Below are positions 44,075 to 52,322 of a DNA stretch of 64,000 nucleotides, in pieces. Position numbers and translations under genes: made by a program. Under the pieces are notes generated by a model, which was not told where the DNA came from, ran no database searches, and saw nothing but the letters and a program-made list of their open reading frames with translations. Every line of letters starts with the position of its first letter. Positions within the stretch are counted from its first letter, which is position 1. The stretch is from an uncultured Bacillota bacterium (GTDB lineage Bacteria > Bacillota > Dehalobacteriia > UBA7702): contig CAKUYE010000010.1 in NCBI GenBank assembly GCA_934702375.1, positions 1-64,000 of the forward strand. The letters run 5' to 3'.

Positions 44075-45661
44075 TTAGCCAAGGATTGCCTTGAGATCTT
44101 CCTCCGGAGTGGAAATGGGGTGCAGTTGGAACGTATCGACCAAGAATTTGGTGACTCCCGGGGTAAGGCAAGCCGGTAAAGACGGCCCAAGATAAATGTT
44201 CTTGATCCCCAGGTGAAGCAGAGTAAGAAGGATCGCCACGGCTTTCTGTTCGTACCAGGATAAAACCATGGTTAAGGGCAGGTCGTTTACTTCGCAATGA
44301 AATACTTGGGCCAGGGCTGCAGCTACCTTAATAGCGCCGTAAGCGTCATTGCATTGGCCCACATCCATCAACCGGGGCAGACCGGCAACGGTTCCAAGCT
44401 CCAAATCGTTAAAGCGGAATTTTCCGCAGGCCAGAGTCAGGATCAAGGTATCCGGAGGGGTTTGCTTTACAAATTCCGTGAAGTAGCTGCGGCTTTTGCG
44501 GACACCATCGCAGCCGCCTACCAGAAAGATGTGCTTTAATTCCCCTTCCTTTACCGCTGCTGCGACTTCTTCTGCATGGGAAAGGATGGCTTCATGACCA
44601 AAGCCGGTGGTCATAGTCGTACCGCCGTTAAGACCGGTATGATGTTGGGGCTCTTTATAGCCGCCAAGCTCCAGTGCTTTTTGAATCACGGCAGAAAAAT
44701 CTTTATCTTCTCCGATATGAGGTGCATCGGGCCAGGATACCGGGCCGGTGGTGAAAATGCGGTCGCTGTAGCTGGGTTTTTGCGGCATCAGGCAGTTTGT
44801 GGTGAAAAGGATTGGGGCCGGTACGCCATCGAATTCATGCTTTTGATTCTGCCAAGCCGTGCCGAAATTTCCTTTGAGATGCTTGTACTTTTTGAGCTGA
44901 GGATAACCGTGGGCCGGCAGCATCTCCCCATGGGTATAGATGTTGATACCCTTTCCTTCCGTCTGCTTTAAGAGTTCTTCCAGATCCTGAAGGTCGTGAC
45001 CGGTGATGATGATAAAGGGGCCGGGTTCAATGGTAAGCTCCACTTTTTGGGGGGTTGGTGCTCCGTAGGTTCCGTGGTTGGCATCATCCAGCAATTCCAT
45101 GCAGCGAAGATTGGCTTCCCCAAGATCCATATTGAGCTGAATCAGTTCTTCGGTACTGTGGTTTTCCGCCAGAGCGGCTAAGCCTTTACAGAGGAATTTT
45201 GCCAAGGCATCGTCTTTACGGCCCAGGTGTAATGCATGATAGGCATAGGCCGCCATTCCCCGCAGGCCAAAAAGAAGCAATGACTTCAAGGATTTTACGT
45301 CATCTTCTGCATTCCATATTTGGCGAATATTATATTCTCCGTAGACATCTCCGCCGCAATGGCAACTGGCGCCGACAACATTTGCTTTTTCCTCGCGGAT
45401 TTTTGCCAAAACCTCGTCCAAAGCATCGGCATCGAAGTTTACGTTGGTCAACGTGGTAAATAAGCCTTCCACGATGGTTTCGTACGCCTGTTCTTCTTTT
45501 GCGGTTTTTATTGCCAGTTGGGCCAGGCCGATGAGGGCTCCGGTCACTTCATCCTGTATCCCTGCAATTTCTGCGGTTTTGCCGCAGACACCGGTACTTC
45601 CTTCGCAGCCGGTTCCTTTTGCTGTCTGTTCACATTGATAGCAAAACATTTTTTGATCCAT
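44075..45661 (-). CDS. hcp: hybrid-cluster protein (hydroxylamine reductase)
   Basis: 528 residues, full length. The N-terminal cluster Cys are in MFCYQCEQTAKGTGCEGSTGVCG. Hybrid-cluster ligands are seen in GASCHCGGDVYGEYN, TGHDLQDLEELL, HGEMLPAHGYP, TNCLMPQKPSYSDR, and VGGCDG with LACGKFRFN. It reduces NO or hydroxylamine and protects against nitrosative stress. AGGAGG precedes the start, 18 nt downstream of the ferredoxin gene. Confidence 0.95.
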   Translation of the reverse strand: MDQKMFCYQCEQTAKGTGCEGSTGVCGKTAEIAGIQDEVTGALIGLAQLAIKTAKEEQAYETIVEGLFTTLTNVNFDADALDEVLAKIREEKANVVGASCHCGGDVYGEYNIRQIWNAEDDVKSLKSLLLFGLRGMAAYAYHALHLGRKDDALAKFLCKGLAALAENHSTEELIQLNMDLGEANLRCMELLDDANHGTYGAPTPQKVELTIEPGPFIIITGHDLQDLEELLKQTEGKGINIYTHGEMLPAHGYPQLKKYKHLKGNFGTAWQNQKHEFDGVPAPILFTTNCLMPQKPSYSDRIFTTGPVSWPDAPHIGEDKDFSAVIQKALELGGYKEPQHHTGLNGGTTMTTGFGHEAILSHAEEVAAAVKEGELKHIFLVGGCDGVRKSRSYFTEFVKQTPPDTLILTLACGKFRFNDLELGTVAGLPRLMDVGQCNDAYGAIKVAAALAQVFHCEVNDLPLTMVLSWYEQKAVAILLTLLHLGIKNIYLGPSLPACLTPGVTKFLVDTFQLHPISTPEEDLKAILG

Positions 45662-45679
45662 AAAATAAATGCCTCCTGT

Positions 45680-46483
45680 TTAGAATTTCTCGGTTTTTAG
45701 TATGTCCCCTTCTGCGGAAATCGTTACAATATTTAAGGGGAGTTTTTTCCCGCTGTTGGCAATGGCTGTTTTTACCATTTTTTCCATACCGCCGCAGCAA
45801 GGTACCTCCATACGGGTCAGGGTGATATCCTTGATGGTATTGGCGGAAAAGATTTCCGTTAATTTTTCGCTGTAGTCCATGTCATCCAATTTAGGGCAGC
45901 CTACTAAAGTAATGCGGCCTTTGATGAAATCCTCATGAAATCCGTTGTAGGCATAGGCGCTGCAATCGGCAGCCACCAAAATGGATGCGTTTTCGTAAAA
46001 CGGCGCCGTAGTCGGCAGCAGCTTGATTTGTACCGGCCACTGGGAAAGCATTCCCTTGGCGGCGGTTTTGGGGGTTTTCACTGTGTTTTCCTGAGGTTTC
46101 AGACTGCGGACGGTATGCACGGAACATCCGCAGGCCAAAGTCTCTTCTTTTTTCTTTTCCCGGGAATGGGTTGGCTTCTTTGTTTCTGTTTCTGCTTTTG
46201 TTTTTTGATGCTTCCTTGGGGAATGAATTGTCTTGTGCCGGCGCATAGAGTGTACTTCCGTATTTTTTGTGGGGTCTGTAAAGGGAAGCGCTTCCCGTTC
46301 TTCAAAAGAGATTGCATCCTGAGGGCAGACCGGCAGGCAGTTGCCGAGACCGTCACAATAGTCTTCCCGAATCAGGGTTGCTTTGCCGTTGCGTATGGCG
46401 AGAGCACCTTCGGCACAGGCGTTGGCGCAAAGGCCGCAGCCGTCGCAGCGTTCCTCATCAATCTTAATTATTTTTCTTATCAT
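45680..46483 (-). CDS. 4Fe-4S ferredoxin partner of Hcp, with extended C-terminal region
   Basis: 267 residues from ATG 46483 with GGAGGAGGG upstream; an ORF start 30 codons earlier lies in the divergent promoter and is rejected. Two cluster motifs are seen, CDGCGLCANACAEGA and CDGLGNCLPVCPQDA. A Lys/His/Arg/Thr-rich linker (about 85-125) follows. Next is CGCSVHTVRSLKP and a C-terminal domain with LVAADCSAYAYNGF, LVGCPKLDD and EVPCCGGMEK. Predicted electron donor to Hcp; upstream of hcp in the same operon. Confidence 0.88.
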   Translation of the reverse strand: MIRKIIKIDEERCDGCGLCANACAEGALAIRNGKATLIREDYCDGLGNCLPVCPQDAISFEEREALPFTDPTKNTEVHSMRRHKTIHSPRKHQKTKAETETKKPTHSREKKKEETLACGCSVHTVRSLKPQENTVKTPKTAAKGMLSQWPVQIKLLPTTAPFYENASILVAADCSAYAYNGFHEDFIKGRITLVGCPKLDDMDYSEKLTEIFSANTIKDITLTRMEVPCCGGMEKMVKTAIANSGKKLPLNIVTISAEGDILKTEKF

Positions 46484-46499
46484 GGAGTGTCCCTCCTCC

Positions 46500-46528
46500 T
46501 TGTTTTTCTGGTTACAGTATAGTATAAT
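46500..46528 (+). promoter_or_regulatory. promoter of the Crp/Fnr gene
   Basis: TTGTTT, a 17-nt spacer, and TATAAT, in the 88-nt divergent intergenic region shared with ferredoxin-hcp. Confidence 0.55.
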
Positions 46529-46571
46529 GTGCTTAGAAAATATGTTGGAAAACCAACAAAGGAGATATTTC

Positions 46572-47231
46572 ATGGAAAAATACCTGGATGTGATCGCCGG
46601 TTCGTATCTTTTTCAGGGAGTCGCTCCGGAGCAGATCGCAGAAATGTTAAAATGCCTCAATGCTTTTCAGAAAAGTTATTCCCGAGGGGAAGTGGTCTTT
46701 GCCGATGGAGATGCTGTGACCGTATTGGGTTTGGTGTTGAAAGGCAGCGTGTTTTTGCAAAAAACCGACTATCAGGGAAATACGCTGTTAATGGCAAGAG
46801 TCGGTACCGGAGAGCTTTTTGGAGAAGCTTTGGCTTGTATCGGCATGAAGGAGAGCGATGTGGAAGTCGTTGCGGCGGAAAATGCGGAAATCCTGTTTCT
46901 GGATGTGAGCCGCGTTACCACGACTTGCTCTTCTGCCTGTATTTTTCATCGTCAGGTCATTAAAAATCTGCTGATGGGCATTGCCGGCAAAAACCATATG
47001 CTGAATCAGAAAATGGAGCATCTCTCTAAGCGAACGACCCGGGAGAAGCTGCTTTCCTATCTTTCTTCCTTTCATCGCAACAGTGAGGATGAATGGTTCT
47101 CGATTCCTTTGAATCGCCAACAGCTGGCGGATTATCTTTGTGTGGATCGGTCTGCTATGTCCTGGGAGCTTTGTCGTATGCGGGATGAAGGTCTGCTGGA
47201 ATTTCACAAAAATCGTTTTCATCTTTTATGA
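46572..47231 (+). CDS. Crp/Fnr family transcription regulator of the hcp locus
   Basis: 219 residues from ATG 46572 (GGAGATATTTC upstream; a longer in-frame start lies in the opposite gene). The N-terminal cyclic-nucleotide-binding fold has GEVVFADGDAVTVLGLVLKGSVFL and VGTGELFGEALACIG. The C-terminal HTH is FSIPLNRQQLADYLCVDRSAMSWELCRMRDEGLL. CSSACIFH near residues 118-125 offers Cys, but not the FNR N-terminal set. Divergent from hcp, it is likely an NO- or redox-responsive activator (HcpR-type role). Confidence 0.88.
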   Translation: MEKYLDVIAGSYLFQGVAPEQIAEMLKCLNAFQKSYSRGEVVFADGDAVTVLGLVLKGSVFLQKTDYQGNTLLMARVGTGELFGEALACIGMKESDVEVVAAENAEILFLDVSRVTTTCSSACIFHRQVIKNLLMGIAGKNHMLNQKMEHLSKRTTREKLLSYLSSFHRNSEDEWFSIPLNRQQLADYLCVDRSAMSWELCRMRDEGLLEFHKNRFHLL

Positions 47232-47266
47232 TATTTTATCTTTTTCCATAGGATTGGAGGACGGAA

Positions 47267-48133
47267 ATGCTTGAATTAAAGATCATTACAGGGATGTCCG
47301 GTGCCGGTAAAACCCAGTTGCTGCGCATTATGGAGGATTTTGGTTATTATGCCGTCGATCATTTGCCGGTGGAATTGATTGTGGATCTGATCAGGATTCT
47401 GAATTCCGATGAACGCAAGGTTGAAAAGGCCGCCATTGTTGTGGATATCCGTGAAAACGGACATTTTCATTCTTTCTTTCACAATATTGACCGTTTGCGG
47501 AAGGAAGATGTGCAAACGGAGATCATTTACTTGGAGGCGGAAAAAAATGTGCTGCTGCGGCGGTTTCATGAGACCCGACGGCGGCATCCTCTGGGCAGTG
47601 ATATACGGATTCTTTCCGCCATTGAAGAGGAAGAAAAAATCATGGCTCCGGTACGAAAGATTGCCGACCGAAAAATCGATACCACTTATATGAGCGGAAC
47701 GACACTTCGAGATTATATTCGGGCCCTTTACGGCGGCAGTATTCGCAGCCGCCTTATGGTGAGCGTTGTGTCTTTTGGCTATAAATACGGTGTGCCTCAG
47801 GATGCGGATTACGTGTTTGACGTGCGATTTTTGCCAAATCCCTTTTACGATGAGTTTTTGAAGCCCCTTACCGGGAAGGATGAGGCTGTCGGCGATTATA
47901 TTATGTCTGCACCGGAATCCGTTGCCTTTTTGGAGCGGCTTCGGGATTTTCTTGGCTTCATCCTGGAACAGTTTGAGCGCCGCAGCCGGGACAATTTGGT
48001 GATTGCGGTAGGCTGTACCGGCGGTCAGCATCGCAGTGTCTTTTTTGCGGAAAAAGTCGGCGAATTCTTGAAAGAATCCGGCTACATTCACACTGTAAAC
48101 CATAATGATATCTGGCGTGGGGGGCAAAGATGA
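47267..48133 (+). CDS. rapZ: RNase adapter protein RapZ / P-loop UDP-sugar binding protein
   Basis: 288 residues. P-loop GMSGAGKTQ at 8-16, FGYYAVDHLPVEL, RRRHPL, and C-terminal VAVGCTGGQHRSVFFAEKV. In Bacillota the YvcJ orthologue hydrolyses nucleotides and affects cell physiology. GGAGG upstream. It overlaps the next gene by 4 nt. Confidence 0.95.
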   Translation: MLELKIITGMSGAGKTQLLRIMEDFGYYAVDHLPVELIVDLIRILNSDERKVEKAAIVVDIRENGHFHSFFHNIDRLRKEDVQTEIIYLEAEKNVLLRRFHETRRRHPLGSDIRILSAIEEEEKIMAPVRKIADRKIDTTYMSGTTLRDYIRALYGGSIRSRLMVSVVSFGYKYGVPQDADYVFDVRFLPNPFYDEFLKPLTGKDEAVGDYIMSAPESVAFLERLRDFLGFILEQFERRSRDNLVIAVGCTGGQHRSVFFAEKVGEFLKESGYIHTVNHNDIWRGGQR

Positions 48134-49365
48134 GCCGACGAAATCTCAATTACCGCCGTGGATTGATGCCTTATATCTTTATGGCGGTTTTTCTGATGCT
48201 TTTGGGTATCTGCTTCCCCATTGCTCGCTATGGACACCTTTTTGGAGTAACGCTGCCTACGGGTATTTTTGCTACGATTATTATCTGGATTTTCAGCGTT
48301 TCTTTGGTGTTGACCGGCCTTTGGCTGATTTTATTTGCCCGAAGCAAATATCTTCGCCAACGGCAGCTGGCTCGGCGCAGAGCTGCTGTGCGGGCGGCTG
48401 CGGCACGCAGCCGTAAGCTGGAAAGCGGATTCTATATCACCGCCATCGGCGGCGGAACCGGTCTTTCCACCATCTTGAAGGGATTAAAGGAAATCAGCAG
48501 CCATATCAGCGCCATTGTGACCGTAACGGATAACGGCGGCAGCTCCGGCCGATTGCTGGAAGGCAATACGGTGGTGCCGCCGGGGGATATCCGCAACTGT
48601 CTGGTAGCCCTTTCCCCTCGGGAAGGGATTCTTGAAGATATGTTTCACTACCGTTTTGAACAGCCGGAGGAATTGCGCGGTCACTCTTTGGGAAACCTGA
48701 TGATAGCCGGTCTTGCGGATTTTACCGGAGATATGGCAAAAGCCATTCGTGATATCGGTCGGATCTTAAATATCCGGGGGAATGTCATTCCGGTAACGTT
48801 GGATGACGTTACTTTGGGCGCAGTGATGAACGACGGAGAAGAGCTTCTTGGTGAAACGACCATCGTAAAAGACCGCCGCAGTATTCGGGAAGTCTTTTTG
48901 CAGCCCCGCAATGCAGAGGTGAATATTGATGCCGTCGATGCCATCATTGCCGCCGATATTATTCTCCTTGGCCCCGGAAGCCTGTACACCAGCATTATTC
49001 CCAACCTTCTCGTTCCCGGGATTCTGGAGGCTTTGCAGCAGACCAAAGCGCCGGTGTGGTATGTTGCCAACATTATGACCCAGCGGGGGGAAACGGAGGG
49101 ATATGATCTTTCCGATCATATTGAGGCCATCGTCAGTCTTTCGGAAGAACCGTTTCTTACCGGAGTGGTGGTGAATACCGCGAAGGTGGATGATTTTTCC
49201 GTGGAAACCTACCGCAAGGGCGGTCTTTCTCAGGTGGAAAACGATATGAAGGCCATACGTAAGTATGACTTGCGCGTTGTGGGTTTGCCTTTGGCGAAAA
49301 AGGATGGATTTATTCAGCATGATGCAGAAATGCTGGCGAAGTTTGTGGCTTCGGGAAAATTTTAG
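48130..49365 (+). CDS. yvcK: gluconeogenesis factor YvcK family, membrane-anchored
   Basis: 411 residues. The N-terminus has two hydrophobic segments (about 14-36 and 44-70), which many cytosolic orthologues lack. The core begins AIGGGTGLSTILKGLK and contains VTDNGGSSGRL and PGDIRNCLVAL. The UDP-GlcNAc-binding CofD-like fold includes LLGPGSLYTSIIPNLL. Required for growth on gluconeogenic carbon and cell-wall homeostasis in Bacillus. Confidence 0.93.
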   Translation: MSRRNLNYRRGLMPYIFMAVFLMLLGICFPIARYGHLFGVTLPTGIFATIIIWIFSVSLVLTGLWLILFARSKYLRQRQLARRRAAVRAAAARSRKLESGFYITAIGGGTGLSTILKGLKEISSHISAIVTVTDNGGSSGRLLEGNTVVPPGDIRNCLVALSPREGILEDMFHYRFEQPEELRGHSLGNLMIAGLADFTGDMAKAIRDIGRILNIRGNVIPVTLDDVTLGAVMNDGEELLGETTIVKDRRSIREVFLQPRNAEVNIDAVDAIIAADIILLGPGSLYTSIIPNLLVPGILEALQQTKAPVWYVANIMTQRGETEGYDLSDHIEAIVSLSEEPFLTGVVVNTAKVDDFSVETYRKGGLSQVENDMKAIRKYDLRVVGLPLAKKDGFIQHDAEMLAKFVASGKF

Positions 49366-49374
49366 GAGTGGATC

Positions 49375-50319
49375 ATGTCTTTCTCATCGGAAACAAAAAA
49401 ACAGATATCCCAGCGCATCAGCGGCAGCTCCTGCTGTCAAATGGCAGAATTTTTGGCTTTGACAAAGAGTGACGGTACCATTGGCATCCATGGCCGCGAC
49501 GGTTTGGTGCTGGCGGTAACGACGGAAAATGCCGCTGTGGCAAAAAAAATATACAAGCTTTCTAAGGAATTGTTTCAGCAGCCCGGGAAGCTCCTTGTCT
49601 ATAAAAACACGCGCTTGAAAAAAAACAATCGCTATGAGATCCGTATTCCTTATCAGGATGATGTAAAAGCGATCTTTGTTCGTTTGGGCATCATGAATGA
49701 CGATGGCAGCTGGGGTGATCTTTCAAAAAATACATTCCCTTTTGATTCCGTAAAAAAGGATTGCTGCAAACGTTCTTATCTTCGCGGTGCCTTTTTGGGC
49801 AGCGGATCGGTGAATAATCCCGAAGGTGCCTACCATTTGGAAATTGTCAGTGCCTATCCGGAGCAAGCCGAAGGGCTGCAGCAGCTGATGGCGGATTTTG
49901 ATATCCACGGAAAAATCTGTAAACGAAAAAATCAGTACGTGCTGTATCTGAAAAATGCGGATCAGATTTCTGAATTTTTGATTAATATCGGTGCGCATCA
50001 GGCATTATTGGCCTTTGAAAGTGAACGCGTCCGGAAAGGAATGTTTAACAATATCAATCGCCAGAGAAATTTTGATATGGCGAATCTGGAAAAAACGGTA
50101 AATTCCTCCATGGAACAGTGCCATGCCATTCGTAAAATTGAAGAGACTATCGGTTTTGACAGTCTTACGCCGGCATTAAAGGAGGCCGCAATATTGCGAA
50201 AGGACAATCCGGACCTCTCTTTGGCGGAATTGGCGGCTTTGGCCAGTCCGCCGGTGGGTAAAAGCGGGATGAATCACCGTTTAAAAAAGTTGCGCGAAAT
50301 TGCAGAAAATTTGTCTTAA
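49375..50319 (+). CDS. whiA: WhiA-family DNA-binding regulator
   Basis: 314 residues. The N-terminal LAGLIDADG-like fold includes CCKRSYLRGAFLGSGSVNNPEGAYHLEI. The C-terminal HTH includes SLAELAALASPPVGKSGMNHRLKKL. It ends the rapZ-yvcK-whiA cluster, a conserved Bacillota set. Linked to division and sporulation in other genera. AGGAG is 8 nt upstream. Confidence 0.95.
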   Translation: MSFSSETKKQISQRISGSSCCQMAEFLALTKSDGTIGIHGRDGLVLAVTTENAAVAKKIYKLSKELFQQPGKLLVYKNTRLKKNNRYEIRIPYQDDVKAIFVRLGIMNDDGSWGDLSKNTFPFDSVKKDCCKRSYLRGAFLGSGSVNNPEGAYHLEIVSAYPEQAEGLQQLMADFDIHGKICKRKNQYVLYLKNADQISEFLINIGAHQALLAFESERVRKGMFNNINRQRNFDMANLEKTVNSSMEQCHAIRKIEETIGFDSLTPALKEAAILRKDNPDLSLAELAALASPPVGKSGMNHRLKKLREIAENLS

Positions 50320-50416
50320 TGCCGGAATATGGGTTTTTTTATAATAAGAGCCGTGGTATAATAAAACGAGGTGTATATATTAGATATGTTGCTTGTTAAA
50401 ATACCGGAGAGTTGGA

Positions 50417-52252
50417 ATGAAAAATATTAATGATAAAATTACACAGGCCGTATTGAGCGGAGATCTGGAAGGCGTTCGCACCAATGTGCAAACAGCACTG
50501 GAATGGAATTACGATGTGACCGATATTCTCAACAATGGCCTGCTGAAAGCCATGCATATTATCGGCAATCGCTTTGAGCGCAATGAGATCTATGTGACGG
50601 AACTTCTTGTTTCTGCCCGAGGCGTTCACGAAGGGATCAATGTGATCCGTCCGTATCTGATGGAACGAGGGGAATCTCTGCCGCGGCGGGGCAAAATCGT
50701 AATCGGTACCGTTGCCGGCGATCTTCATGATATCGGCAAAAATCTTCTCGGTCTGATGCTGGAAGCCCGAGGCTTTGAAGTGATCGACCTCGGTGTGGAT
50801 GTTTCCGCCACCGCTTTTGTGGAGGCTGTCAGCCGACACCAACCGGATGTGCTTTGTCTTTCCGCATTGCTCACCACAACGGTGAAAGCCGTAGGAAGTA
50901 CCATTGAAGCCCTTTCCGGTGTAAAACAGAGCGGACACCGGGTCAATATCGTTGTAGGCGGTGCCGCCCTGCGAGAAGAGATCGCATCAGCTTTGGGTGC
51001 CGACGGATACGCTCCCGATGCCGTGAGCGGTGCCAATCTTATTGAGGAAATGGTTCAGCGGGAACAGGCTTATTCTTCCGGTCACACATTGGCCGGGGCC
51101 TATGGTCTTGATGAAATCGAATCCCTGCAGGTAGCGTTTAAGGCGCTGACCGGAGTTCATATGGTGATCGTGGATCGCCGCGGTATTCCTTTTGTGGGCG
51201 GAGAAGCTTTTGCCTCCTGCTCTCGAAAATGCAAAGATCGGATCCAGCTCCTTGGCGGTTCTCATTTGCGTTCACCGCTGCACCAGACTATGACCGGAAA
51301 TGACAGCGCCTGTGCCGTAGCCTACCGCTGCCGCTGCGGCTTGATGGAATTGAGCTTTCCGATCAATGGGGAAAACGGTTCTCTGGGAACGATTCTATGC
51401 GGTCATTTTCTGTTGGAAAATGATCTCCCGGCGGAAAAAGTTCCCGAGGATGTGCCGGTGTTAAGTGAGACCCAGTGCGATGCTCTTTGTCGTTATGTGG
51501 GGCTTACCGGCAGGAAAATCGCAGAATTGGTCGATAGTCTTTCTGTTCGTCAACAGTTGGAAGGACAACAGAAGACTTATGTCGAATTTATGAAAAAGCA
51601 GCGCAAATTGGAAGAGGATCTGAAGGAAGCCGAGCTTTCTGCTTTGCAGTATCAGGTGAATCCCCATTTTCTCTTTAATTCGCTGAATACCATTGCCCGG
51701 GTTGCCCTGATTGAAGGAGACAAGCATACCGAAAAATTGGTTTCGGCTTTGGCGCGGCTGATGCGTTACAGCCTTTATCAGGTAAAAGCTACGGTAACTT
51801 TGGAAGAAGAAGTAAAAACCGTAACCGACTATCTCATGATCCAGGAAACCCGCTTCCAGGGCAGATTGAGTCATCGCATTGATGTGGAACCTTCCATTCT
51901 TATGGCAAAGATGCCTTGCATGATTCTGCAGCCGCTGGTAGAAAATGCCTGTCAGCATGGCTTGGAGCCTACCAAACGCGGTGGCATTATCTCGATTCAG
52001 GGCTGGTTGGAAAACGGCAATGTTTTCCTGGAGGTTTCGGATAATGGCGTTGGCATGACCGAAGAACAAAAAAAGAGCATCTTTACTCTTGAAGATATTC
52101 ATTCCACAAAAGGCGGCCAGGTCAGCGGGATCGGCATGAATAATGTTTTGAGTCGTTTGCAATTCTTCTTCGGCAGCGACTGCGCCTGGGATATTTACAG
52201 CGTATTGAATAAGGGGACGACTTTGCAGCTTTCCTTCCCCTTAATGAAATAA
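50417..52252 (+). CDS. B12-binding/PocR sensor histidine kinase
   Basis: 611 residues from ATG 50417 (CGGAGAG upstream). In order: a B12-binding helical cap of about 1-85; a cobalamin-binding Rossmann domain of about 90-215 with DLHDIG (axial His near 104) and VVGGAALREE; a PocR sensor domain of about 225-375, rich in Cys (CSRKCKDR, CRCG); a coiled linker; a LytS/YpdA-type kinase with YQVNPHFLFNSLN (phospho-His near 417); and an ATPase with ENACQHG, DNGVGM and GIGMNNVLSRL. No transmembrane segment was found, so it is cytoplasmic. The 5' region has two TATAAT-like boxes. It is followed by an AraC-type response regulator. Confidence 0.88.
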   Translation: MKNINDKITQAVLSGDLEGVRTNVQTALEWNYDVTDILNNGLLKAMHIIGNRFERNEIYVTELLVSARGVHEGINVIRPYLMERGESLPRRGKIVIGTVAGDLHDIGKNLLGLMLEARGFEVIDLGVDVSATAFVEAVSRHQPDVLCLSALLTTTVKAVGSTIEALSGVKQSGHRVNIVVGGAALREEIASALGADGYAPDAVSGANLIEEMVQREQAYSSGHTLAGAYGLDEIESLQVAFKALTGVHMVIVDRRGIPFVGGEAFASCSRKCKDRIQLLGGSHLRSPLHQTMTGNDSACAVAYRCRCGLMELSFPINGENGSLGTILCGHFLLENDLPAEKVPEDVPVLSETQCDALCRYVGLTGRKIAELVDSLSVRQQLEGQQKTYVEFMKKQRKLEEDLKEAELSALQYQVNPHFLFNSLNTIARVALIEGDKHTEKLVSALARLMRYSLYQVKATVTLEEEVKTVTDYLMIQETRFQGRLSHRIDVEPSILMAKMPCMILQPLVENACQHGLEPTKRGGIISIQGWLENGNVFLEVSDNGVGMTEEQKKSIFTLEDIHSTKGGQVSGIGMNNVLSRLQFFFGSDCAWDIYSVLNKGTTLQLSFPLMK

Positions 52253-52322
52253 AATAATATAACAGAAAAAATCAGCACAAACAGAACAAAGGGGTAATCC
52301 CTGAAAAGAAAGAGGTAATAGT

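Noticed and set aside
47276..48127. Minus-strand frame opposite rapZ
   Set aside because: Shadow frame; rapZ has clear P-loop and C-terminal motifs and the right neighbours.
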